Source: DAOUAM01 sp034433305
GTDB lineage: Bacteria; Chloroflexota; Dehalococcoidia; Lucifugimonadales; DAOUAM01
Direction of reading: 5' to 3'
Length of the DNA: 9,856 bases
Assembly (NCBI GenBank): GCA_034433305.1
Contig: DAOUAM010000050.1
Span: 1-9,856 of the forward strand
Shown piece by piece: positions 1 through 6,362 of this stretch. The stretch's first letter is position 1; each line of letters starts with the position of its first letter. The notes under the pieces are model-generated. The model was not told the origin of the DNA and made no database searches. It saw only the letters and a list, made by a program, of their open reading frames with translations. The position numbers were made by a program, and so were the translations under genes.

Positions 1-1829
1 CAGTCCTGGACCTCGCCGCAGCGGTCCAGAGTAAAGGTGTCCCGCACCATGCCTCTGGAGTTAATCGCCTGAAGGGTCAGCACGCAGCCCTGGACATCCA
101 CCCTGACATAATGGTGCTCTGAGAAGGACGTGCCCAGTGGTGGCTGGTGGAAGGGGTCGGTGAAGCGATGGTAGAGGATGGGGTACCCGCCGGCTCCCGA
201 GGTCACATACACGATGCCCCCAGCCTCGACAGTGGTGATGGTGCCGTAGGGGGGCCTTGGCCGCGCGTCTGTGATAGGGGCCGTGCGGCCATACAGGTGG
301 TTGTTGCCGCCCAGCACCAGGTCTACACCCTCGGCCTCGAAGATAGGAGTGAACAGTGTACGAATTTCGGTGGACTCGGCCATGGAATGCCTGCTGCCGC
401 CGCCGAAGGGGACGCGGTGCATCAGGACAATCTTCCACGGCCTGTCGGTGGAAGCCAGGTCAGCTTTGAGCCACTCGGCCTGCGTGGTATCCACCTGCTC
501 AGTATCCAGGGCAACAAAGTGGGCATTCCCGTAATCGAAGGAGAAGTACCTCTCCTCTTGCCCTGGAGGGGCATTCCCTGGCAGGACGAAGACGCTCAGG
601 AAGGGCGCCGCCGAGTCTGTGCGATAATCGTCGTCCCCCAGAATGGGGACGAAGGGCGCGCGGGCCAGCGCGTCTCGATATATACCGAAGAAGTTGGCCT
701 GGTACTGCGAGTAGGTGCCCCTCTGCTGAGAGACATCTCCCAGGACCAGCGCAAGTCCGAAGTCCTCCTGCTGGAACCGATCCCTCAGCGCTAGCTGCTC
801 TGGCGAGCCTACACCTGCATCGCCAAAAGCAATGAAAGTGAAAGCGGTGTCTTGCGGCCCTGGCGGAGCTCGAAAGGTCAGGGTGTCCTGAGGAGCTAGC
901 TCTATGCCGTTCAGGAATGGTCGGTAGCGGTACCTGGCCCCGGGCGTGAGGCCCTGGAGAGTCACCGTGTGCTGATAGTAGCCTCCCAGCGCATCCACGA
1001 AGGTGGACGTGCCGGTGGCCCAGCCAGCGCCTTCCATGCCCTGGCCATTGCTCGACGTCCCGACCGGGCCGTATAGCACCGATGGCACCCCCCTGTCCCT
1101 TGTGGCCCACACGACGGTCATTCCATCTGGACCTGACACCTGCAGGTAGGGGTACCTGGCCAGGTCATAAGTGAAGCCGGCCTCGACGCCCAGGAGGGCA
1201 GGCACCAGGACGGGTGGCCCTTCGCCTGGCGCCTGGATGTGTCCTTCCGCCGCCAGGACGTTCTCGCCCGTCTTCAGGAGGCGTGCAGAACTACTTATAT
1301 CCGCCACATGGCTCAAGACCTGGCCGCTGGAGTTGCCGTCAACAGCGGCCAGTGTGGATGCGACCACCCCCGACGGAGGGCCTTGAGCGCCTCCGTGGGC
1401 CACCGCCACGCCATTGAGAAACACAGTGAAGTCCCCACTGTGCTTGACTATGAGGACAAGCCTGGCGATCCTGTCCGGCTCGGTGACACGGAACTCCCGC
1501 CTGAGGTACACGGAGGGGCGGACCATACCCACGCCGGCCAGACCAGCGGGGACCCGGGCGCTCTCATCCCTGGCGTCGGGGCGGCCTCTGGCCCAGGCGG
1601 AGGCATCGAAGCTGGTGGATGCCCAGCCAGGTGGAGGCCTCACGTCTCCTCGCAGGTAGCGCCACTCGGCCTGGTCATCAATCTGCAGGACAACCGCCGC
1701 GCGGGCCGGCCCTGTGTCCACCAGCGTCTGAATCAGGACCAAGCCAGCGGCAAGTATGGCGAGTCCAAGAGCCAGCCTGCTGCCCCTTATGCCCCTCAGG
1801 GCCGCTGCTATGGCCAGGCCCTTGACGAT
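1..1829 (-). CDS. Membrane-anchored purple-acid-phosphatase-like metallophosphoesterase (partial, C-terminus off the left edge)
   Basis: One open frame of 609 codons plus 2 nt, running off base 1. Numbered from the proposed ATC start: a hydrophobic segment at about residues 17-36 (signal anchor or signal peptide, with PARA at 41-44 as a possible cleavage site); a beta-sandwich, galactose-binding-like region at about 50-200 (SVYLRREFRV, FTVFLNG); a fibronectin-III-like domain of the kind preceding purple acid phosphatases at about 225-320 (MTVVWAT, LTPGARYRYR); then the phosphoesterase domain from about 328. Motifs in order: FGDAG (D337), LGDVSQ (D365), LGDDDY (399-401), VLMH (H471), GGNNHLYGR (N509, H511). 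ERYFSFDYG and HFVALDTEQ are typical of the family. Several metal ligands differ from the canonical GDxxY, GNHE and GHxH. It probably acts outside the membrane on a phosphate ester; the substrate is unknown. It lies 23 nt after the ATP-grasp gene and is probably co-transcribed. The start is uncertain: no ATG is in frame near the N-terminus, and an in-frame GTG at 1988 would add 53 unlikely residues. Confidence 0.88.
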   Translation of the reverse strand, partial: MVKGLAIAAALRGIRGSRLALGLAILAAGLVLIQTLVDTGPARAAVVLQIDDQAEWRYLRGDVRPPPGWASTSFDASAWARGRPDARDESARVPAGLAGVGMVRPSVYLRREFRVTEPDRIARLVLIVKHSGDFTVFLNGVAVAHGGAQGPPSGVVASTLAAVDGNSSGQVLSHVADISSSARLLKTGENVLAAEGHIQAPGEGPPVLVPALLGVEAGFTYDLARYPYLQVSGPDGMTVVWATRDRGVPSVLYGPVGTSSNGQGMEGAGWATGTSTFVDALGGYYQHTVTLQGLTPGARYRYRPFLNGIELAPQDTLTFRAPPGPQDTAFTFIAFGDAGVGSPEQLALRDRFQQEDFGLALVLGDVSQQRGTYSQYQANFFGIYRDALARAPFVPILGDDDYRTDSAAPFLSVFVLPGNAPPGQEERYFSFDYGNAHFVALDTEQVDTTQAEWLKADLASTDRPWKIVLMHRVPFGGGSRHSMAESTEIRTLFTPIFEAEGVDLVLGGNNHLYGRTAPITDARPRPPYGTITTVEAGGIVYVTSGAGGYPILYHRFTDPFHQPPLGTSFSEHHYVRVDVQGCVLTLQAINSRGMVRDTFTLDRCGEVQD

Positions 1830-1837
1830 ACCCCTAC

Positions 1838-1843
1838 CCTCCT
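1838..1843 (-). promoter_or_regulatory. Strong Shine-Dalgarno AGGAGG ahead of a non-standard start
   Basis: On the minus strand AGGAGG lies just after the ATP-grasp stop codon (1853-1855) and 8 nt before an ATC codon (1829-1827) that is in frame with the phosphoesterase. No ATG, GTG or TTG sits at the right distance in that frame. The site therefore points to translation starting at or near ATC, or to an ATG/GTG changed by mutation or sequencing error. Confidence 0.6.
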
Positions 1844-1852
1844 GCCGCGCCG

Positions 1853-2959
1853 CTACGCGGTGCCGCGATGCCCCGTGGGCTGAAGTTGGCCCCGCACCCT
1901 GGCTCTGCGCTCCTCCAGCGCCCTCTCGAAGCTCTGCACGTACGCCAGGTTGGTCAACACAGGCTCCACGTCCATTCCGCGTATCCACACCAGGCCAGAG
2001 GCAACAGGGTCGAGTCCCCTGGCGATGGGAGGCAGCTTTTCGTCCAGCGCTGCCTTTACGTAGATGTAAGGCATGTTGAGGCCCGCCGCGGTGAAGAAGT
2101 GGTGAGTGGTGAAGAACCGGCCGCAGTTTATTTCAGTCAGCCTGGGTGTGCCGCCGCTGTCGTAGGTCAGGTCAACGCTGAAAACGCCGTGGGGCCTGGG
2201 GTCAATGGCCAGGACGGCAGCCCTGGCGGTCTCGGTCAAAGCGGCGTCTGATACCGTCATGCCGGCGCCGGTTATGCCCGTCACACCGGAGGGGGCAATG
2301 CCAGCGAACTCCCAGTAGAGGCGCTTCCGCGACTGGGCCACCAGCAGCTCGCCGTTCCTCCAGATGGACTGCCAGGTAACCGAGTCTTTCTCCAGGCACT
2401 CGGCGGCCATGAACCGCCCCCAGCCCTGGTGGAGCTGGACCCAGTGCCTGGCCTGGTCGAAGTCCGAGGTGGGAAAGGCGCCCTTTCCACCGGTGCCGCT
2501 GATGGCCCTGAGCCACAGGCGGGGGCCAAGCTGCCTGAAGGCCGCCGTCAGGTCCTCCTCGCTGCTTAGGAGCATGGAGCGCGGCACAGGCAGGCCAGCG
2601 CGCTCCCATACTCGCTGAGAGGCCATCTTATCGTCGCACACCTCGATGGTCAGGTGGCTGGGGAGGAATGTCCTGGTGCCCAGGGCATCGCGAGCAGCCG
2701 AAACGACCGGCACTTCCTTGCTTAGCTGGACACAGAGGACGTCTGGCCGCGTCTCCTGCACCAGGGACTGGAGCACCGGGATAAAGTCTTCATCGTCGGC
2801 CCTGGGGACAAGGTGCTTCTCATCGGTCTCGGCCCGCTGGAGCATGAAGGCATTGGAGTCCAGGCCGATGGTGTAGAAAAGCTCCGGCGCGGCCTGGAGC
2901 GATCTGGTGAAGCCGATTCCAGCAGCCCCGCCTGCATAGGTGATCATCACGCGCTTCAT
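1853..2959 (-). CDS. ATP-grasp domain protein (carboxylate-amine ligase-like)
   Basis: A 368-residue cytoplasmic protein. The chosen start gives MKRVMITYAGGAAGIG, a Rossmann-like N-terminal strand-loop with glycines at 10-15, as in the pre-ATP-grasp domain of carbamoyl-phosphate synthase and biotin carboxylase relatives. The frame stays open back to an ATG at 3130, but those 57 residues look non-coding. ATP-grasp features: KMASQRVWERAGLPVPRS (111-128), the glycine-rich loop AISGTGGKGAF (152-162), a central strand with FMAAECLEKDSVTWQS (183-198), and the metal-binding end, VDLTYD (262-267) and LTEINCGRFFTT (274-285), with D263, E276 and N278 as likely Mg-ATP ligands. The family joins a carboxylate to an amine or thiol through an acyl phosphate; the partners cannot be read here. 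The ribosome site before 2959 is weak. It is the first gene of a leftward pair and diverges from a FemAB-like transferase. A role in amide-linking a surface or cofactor molecule is inference. Confidence 0.88.
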   Translation of the reverse strand: MKRVMITYAGGAAGIGFTRSLQAAPELFYTIGLDSNAFMLQRAETDEKHLVPRADDEDFIPVLQSLVQETRPDVLCVQLSKEVPVVSAARDALGTRTFLPSHLTIEVCDDKMASQRVWERAGLPVPRSMLLSSEEDLTAAFRQLGPRLWLRAISGTGGKGAFPTSDFDQARHWVQLHQGWGRFMAAECLEKDSVTWQSIWRNGELLVAQSRKRLYWEFAGIAPSGVTGITGAGMTVSDAALTETARAAVLAIDPRPHGVFSVDLTYDSGGTPRLTEINCGRFFTTHHFFTAAGLNMPYIYVKAALDEKLPPIARGLDPVASGLVWIRGMDVEPVLTNLAYVQSFERALEERRARVRGQLQPTGHRGTA

Positions 2960-3164
2960 ATCTGACACTCGTTGCCAATGTAATTGCCAGGCTATCATCG
3001 CTATGCACGCTATCACATCCCGTTCCGTGCTAATCGAATGTAAGGGGCACCAGCAGGGAGTGACACTTCCAGACAAGTCCAAAGGTGTAAAGGGGCCGGG
3101 ACCAAGCAGGTGGCCGCGGTTGGTATGCACCTGTGTATTTGAGCAAGGTACCCTGCGCCCTTTT

Positions 3165-3203
3165 CCCTCGGCAGGCTCGGGCCTGTCCTGAGCGTGCCGA
3201 AGG
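3165..3203. repeat. Inverted repeat 1 (17-bp arms, 5-nt loop)
   Basis: Arms 3165-3181 and 3187-3203 pair with 3 mismatches in 17. The right arm, CCTGAGCGTGCCGAAGG, resembles a palindromic element (CTGAGC...CGAAGG core) that I recall as widespread in intergenic DNA of several high-G+C bacteria. It is probably a dispersed repeat rather than a gene-specific operator. Only one copy is seen in this window. Confidence 0.6.
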
Positions 3204-3216
3204 AGCAGGCCTCTGG

Positions 3217-3289
3217 CCCCCTTCCTGGCTCTCCCCCACAGAGGGCAGGGACTGTTCTCGCCCCCTTTGGGGGAGAGCCAGAGAGGGGG
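3217..3289. repeat. Inverted repeat 2 (22-bp arms, 29-nt loop)
   Basis: Left arm 3217-3238 and right arm 3268-3289 are complementary over 22 nt with 2 mismatches. The core GGCTCTCCCCCA / TGGGGGAGAGCC is perfect. The 29-nt loop (3239-3267) has little structure of its own. As RNA this would form a very stable hairpin on either strand. No T-run follows either arm, so it is not a standard intrinsic terminator. It sits 13 nt from inverted repeat 1, and the pair may be one mobile or dispersed intergenic element. Confidence 0.7.
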
Positions 3290-3405
3290 CTAACCTTGGC
3301 ATCTGAAAGTGCATAGTGACTCAGGCGACCTGCTTAGTCGCCGCCAGCGGGGAAATCGGACTTTCGAGGATAACCGCGTGCCGAGTGGGCTGGTACTTCT
3401 TTATT

Positions 3406-3417
3406 CAATAGCTATTG
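3406..3417. promoter_or_regulatory. Perfect 12-bp palindrome, possible operator
   Basis: CAATAGCTATTG is a perfect palindrome in a locally A+T-rich patch, ending 35 nt before the FemAB-like start codon. Position and symmetry fit a repressor or activator site over the promoter, but no regulator gene is in the window and a 12-bp palindrome can occur by chance. Confidence 0.25.
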
Positions 3418-3452
3418 GGCGAGGCTTGCCGTCGCTCGCGAAAGGAAGGCAC

Positions 3453-4514
3453 ATGGTACGAGGCACGATAAGGCCCACCGTGGCAAAGGTGGACCCCATC
3501 ACCAGCCCACAATGGCGAGAGCTAGTCCATGGCATGCCCTCTACCGTCTTCCACTCCCCGCAGTGGATGAAGGCCATCCAAGATACCTACGGCGTGGAGT
3601 TCTCGGCCTGCATCCTGGAGCAGGATGGGAGGGCCGTCGCCGGCATCCCCTGGACAGACAGCAACGATATCCTTGGCCGGCGGAGGGTGACCCTTGCCTT
3701 CTCGGACTTCTGCGACCCTCTGGCGGTAGACCGGGCTGACGCGGGCCTGCTGGCCCGGCAGCTTGCATCCCAGGAGCAGCCCTGGACGCTGAGGGCACTG
3801 GCGCGCAACCTGCCCACATTGTCCGCGCCGGCATCCAGGCCCGTGCTGTTCAAGTGGCAGGGCATAGATATCAGTCCAGACACCCAGGCGCTGTGGGACA
3901 GGCTGACCACCATGGCCCGCAGGGGAGTGCAGAAGGCCGAGCGAAGCGGAGTCCATGTGCGGCCTGCCCAGGACAGGGCGGACCTGCGCGCCTGGTACCT
4001 GCTGCACCTGCGGCTCAGGAAGTCCAAGCATGGCCTGCTGGCGCAGCCTTACGCCTTCTTCGAGCACATCTGGGACGAGTTCGTGGAGCGCGACAATGGA
4101 TTTCTACTGCTGGCCTTTGAAGGCGCGCGCGTCATTGGCGGCACCTTCTACCTGGTCTGGAAGGATACCTGCTACTACAAATTCAACGCTTCCGACCTGG
4201 ACTCGCTGGCGCTGCGCCCCAACAACATCCTCCTCTGGCAAGGAATTCTCGAGGCGAAGGAGCGGGGCTTAAGACTGCTGGACCTGGGCCGCAGCAAGGC
4301 CGAGCAGGACGGCCTTATTGCGTTCAAAGCGGGCTTTGGTGCCTTCGAGGAAGACCTGTGCGCCATTACCTACTATCCTGATGCCCTTGGCAACGGCCCT
4401 CAGGCGGAAGCCCGCCACCTGCTGAGCGAGCTTACACACCTGCTGGTCAGGGAGTCCGTGCCCGACGACGTTACCGAGGAGGCCGGCGCCCTGCTGTACC
4501 GCTTCTTCACGTGA
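3453..4514 (+). CDS. FemAB-like / GNAT-fold acyl- or aminoacyl-transferase
   Basis: A 353-residue soluble protein. The start at 3453 is chosen because AAAGGAAGG lies directly upstream at good spacing; the open frame back to 3309 shows no coding character. The protein has the two-lobed layout of the FemAB / BioF2-like acetyltransferase group. The N-terminal lobe (about 15-130) has TVFHSPQWMKAIQDTYG (31-47) and SDFCDPLA (84-91), typical of the group's first GNAT-like domain. The C-terminal lobe (about 145-310) has RRGVQKAERSGV (156-167), LLAFEGARVIGGTFYLVW (219-236), YYKFNAS (241-247), ALRPNNILLW (253-262) and LLDLGRSKAEQDGLIAFKAGFG (275-296). Family members move an amino acid from aminoacyl-tRNA to a peptidoglycan precursor, or an acyl group to a sugar or protein; one subgroup accompanies exopolysaccharide/exosortase loci. 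No membrane segment is seen. It diverges from the ATP-grasp gene and converges with a secreted polysaccharide deacetylase, which fits envelope modification. The exact donor and acceptor are unknown. Confidence 0.87.
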   Translation: MVRGTIRPTVAKVDPITSPQWRELVHGMPSTVFHSPQWMKAIQDTYGVEFSACILEQDGRAVAGIPWTDSNDILGRRRVTLAFSDFCDPLAVDRADAGLLARQLASQEQPWTLRALARNLPTLSAPASRPVLFKWQGIDISPDTQALWDRLTTMARRGVQKAERSGVHVRPAQDRADLRAWYLLHLRLRKSKHGLLAQPYAFFEHIWDEFVERDNGFLLLAFEGARVIGGTFYLVWKDTCYYKFNASDLDSLALRPNNILLWQGILEAKERGLRLLDLGRSKAEQDGLIAFKAGFGAFEEDLCAITYYPDALGNGPQAEARHLLSELTHLLVRESVPDDVTEEAGALLYRFFT

Positions 4515-4571
4515 GGCGACTCCTCCGGCAACAGTCGGCTTCTATTCCCCTCTGCCTGGCACCCCTTCTGC

Positions 4572-4592
4572 GCAACCGCAGGCCCGGGTTGC
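4572..4592. terminator. Weak stem-loop between convergent genes
   Basis: The 118-nt gap between the convergent stop codons (4514 and 4633) contains GCAACC (4572-4577) and GGTTGC (4587-4592), a perfect 6-bp stem with a 9-nt loop. No T-tract follows on either strand, so termination by this hairpin alone is doubtful. It is simply the only stem noticed where a bidirectional terminator would be expected. Confidence 0.25.
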
Positions 4593-4632
4593 ATACCGCA
4601 TCGAAATAATACCGATCAACGCTGTCACCCGC

Positions 4633-6204
4633 TCAGCGCTGCCTCAAAGGAGCGGGCTTCCTCATGAAACGGATGACGTCTATTGCCCGCACTACCCGGA
4701 CCTCGGGCTTGCTCAGGGAATAGTCGAGCATCTGCGCAAGGGCATTCCTCATGGCATCCACTTGTGCCATGTGTTCAGGAGTGGCGTTGGTGCCATACCC
4801 GAAGAATTCGGCATGAATGCACAGGACCAGCGGCGCACGATTGGACTTGAGCCGCAGGTCAAGGTTGTACTTGAAGACCGACACCATGTCTTCCGGCATC
4901 ATGTGAGAGTGGTTGACCCAGTTCCAATCGCACCCGTACGCCGTCTTGCCATACCTGGCTTGAAGGTCAGGAGGAATGCGATAGACCGCAAGCGGCAGCT
5001 CCCAGAGTCCTGGCTGGGGCCTGGGAGGCCTGTAAAGCCGGAAGGTGCTCTGGTACATCCAGTCCGCGGCGGGACTGCCTTCGTCCAGTGTATAGGGCCA
5101 GTACTCGTTGGTCCCATCCTTGCCTGGCTGGTAGCCATCCACGATGCTGGAGTCGTACAGCATCCCCAACTGTGCCAGCGCCGAGAAGAGCTCAGTGTTG
5201 TACATGGTCTTCGGCGCTCTGAAGCCAACTGCCTCGGATGGCGGAACCCCAAGGCCTCCCTGGCTGACTGGCCGCGTGATCCACTCGTTAGTCCTGCTGA
5301 TCTGGTCGAGCCACGCCGCCAGGCTGAGGTTGCCCATATGGTCAAAGGTGTGGTTCCCGATTTCATTGCCCTGGCGGTACGCGTCCCTCAGGGACTCCAG
5401 AAGCCCATTGCCATAGTCCTGGTTACTGCCTATCACGAAGAAGGTGCCCCGCACAGGCGCTCCATCAAAGGTGGCGGGATTACTCGACCCTCTGGGGTTA
5501 GTCCGAGATTTGAAGGTCTGCACCAGCCAGTCCACCCCATCCTGGAGGAAGTTATCGTCGGAACTGAAGACTACAAACTGTGGCGTTTGCCTCGGCGACA
5601 GCCTCCCGGGCGGACTGGTGGAGGGCAAGGACCGGTCCCTGGACGCCGCTGGAGCAGTGGGCATGGGCGTTGGTGTCGGTGTGGGGCTGCTTGCTGGTGA
5701 AGCTGAAGCCCTGGGGCTGGGCGAAATTCCAGGAGTTGGAGAAGCCGATGGTGTGGCGGTGGCCGTGGGAGTAGCAGTTGGGCTGGGGGTCATGGTGGGC
5801 ATAGGTGTAGCGGTGAGTGTGGCCGTATAGGTCGGTGTGGGAGTGCTGGTCGGGCTGGGAGTCGTAGTGGCCGTGGCCGTGCTGGTTGGCGTGGGAGTCC
5901 TGGTCGGCGTATGGGTGGGGGTGAGAGTCGGCGTCACCCGGAGCAGCATCTTTGACGTAGTCCCCGGGCTGAAGTACCCGGGAGATGTCGCATCGGTGGG
6001 CCAGGAGGCAGCCCCCATTTCCACAGGGCTATGGAGAAGAGAGGGCGTGCCTTTGGCCTGCTCCGCAGCAGCAGTCGGTGTTGCTGAAGCCTGTTCGCCA
6101 GGTGGCCTGTGCTGGAGGTAGCCATCCCCAGCACAGGCCATCAGCACCAGAAGTATTGCTGGAATGGTCAGGACCATCAGTGCGACTAAAAAGGCCCTTT
6201 GCAT
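4633..6204 (-). CDS. Secreted lipoprotein polysaccharide deacetylase (CE4/NodB) with Thr-Pro linker
   Basis: 523 residues; GGAGG lies 7 nt before the ATG at 6204. A hydrophobic signal (3-22) ends in LMAC with Cys24, a probable lipobox; Met at -2 is slightly unusual. Residues 90-185 are a Thr/Pro/Ser repeat linker that should hold the enzyme away from the membrane. The catalytic domain spans about 208-515. NodB motifs: FSSDDNF (213-219; D216 likely base, D217 metal ligand), NHTFDH (284-289; H285 and H289 metal ligands), GFRAPKT (327-333; R329), WPYTLDEG (369-376) and LCIHAEFFG (461-469; H464 likely acid). All expected catalytic residues are present, so it should be an active metal-dependent N- or O-deacetylase. 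FRAP, YDSS, WPYTLD and WELPL resemble chitin-deacetylase-like members more than short NodB enzymes. The substrate (chitin-like, peptidoglycan or own exopolysaccharide) cannot be told. It lies downstream of another Thr-Pro protein on the same strand (158-nt gap), possibly one transcript. Confidence 0.92.
   Translation of the reverse strand: MQRAFLVALMVLTIPAILLVLMACAGDGYLQHRPPGEQASATPTAAAEQAKGTPSLLHSPVEMGAASWPTDATSPGYFSPGTTSKMLLRVTPTLTPTHTPTRTPTPTSTATATTTPSPTSTPTPTYTATLTATPMPTMTPSPTATPTATATPSASPTPGISPSPRASASPASSPTPTPTPMPTAPAASRDRSLPSTSPPGRLSPRQTPQFVVFSSDDNFLQDGVDWLVQTFKSRTNPRGSSNPATFDGAPVRGTFFVIGSNQDYGNGLLESLRDAYRQGNEIGNHTFDHMGNLSLAAWLDQISRTNEWITRPVSQGGLGVPPSEAVGFRAPKTMYNTELFSALAQLGMLYDSSIVDGYQPGKDGTNEYWPYTLDEGSPAADWMYQSTFRLYRPPRPQPGLWELPLAVYRIPPDLQARYGKTAYGCDWNWVNHSHMMPEDMVSVFKYNLDLRLKSNRAPLVLCIHAEFFGYGTNATPEHMAQVDAMRNALAQMLDYSLSKPEVRVVRAIDVIRFMRKPAPLRQR
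5647..5937 (-). repeat. Thr-Pro low-complexity tract (inside the deacetylase)
   Basis: Degenerate 6-nt ACN-CCN repeats encode residues 90-186 of the deacetylase. The tract contains the 17-nt string GTGGGAGTAGCAGTTGG (plus strand, 5765-5781), found again exactly at 6925-6941 in the neighbouring gene. On the plus strand the tract gives a misleading Val-Gly open frame. Such repeats can change length by slippage or recombination. Confidence 0.85.
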
Positions 6205-6362
6205 AGGCCAGCCTCCACTTTGCCTCTTTGTCGGGCCTCTAGGGCCAACCTGATTCCTTCAAAAGGCACTGGTATACCTGCAGGGACTAAACGCAGTTCG
6301 CCAGGTCACTAGCTGCATTAGGCGATCGTGGTTGACGAAGTACGTCGCCCCAGTGGGTGCTG

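Larger units (their letters stand above)
2960..3452. other. Divergent intergenic region with inverted repeats
   Basis: These 493 nt separate the leftward ATP-grasp gene from the rightward FemAB-like gene and should hold the promoters of both. I see no convincing protein: the open frames entering from either side lack coding character. The half near 2960-3060 is more A+T-rich than the flanking genes and is the likely leftward promoter area, but no clean -35/-10 pair could be assigned. The centre (3165-3289) holds two hairpin-forming inverted repeats and the right part a 12-bp palindrome, listed separately. Confidence 0.7.

Noticed and set aside
147..794. Plus-strand frame of 215 codons over the phosphoesterase
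   Set aside because: The minus strand encodes a continuous, motif-bearing phosphoesterase across this stretch; the plus frame shows no motif.
1986..1988. GTG as an alternative phosphoesterase start
   Set aside because: It would place 53 residues of Gly/Arg-rich out-of-frame ATP-grasp sequence before the membrane segment and has no ribosome site.
3095..3130. T-box-like string (AGGTGGCCGCGGTTGG) in the divergent spacer
   Set aside because: It differs from the T-box core AGGGTGGNACCGCG at key positions; no specifier stem or terminator was found, and neither flanking gene is an amino-acid gene.
4762..5700. Plus-strand frame of 312 codons over the deacetylase
   Set aside because: It lies opposite a gene with all NodB catalytic motifs and has no recognisable domain or ribosome site.
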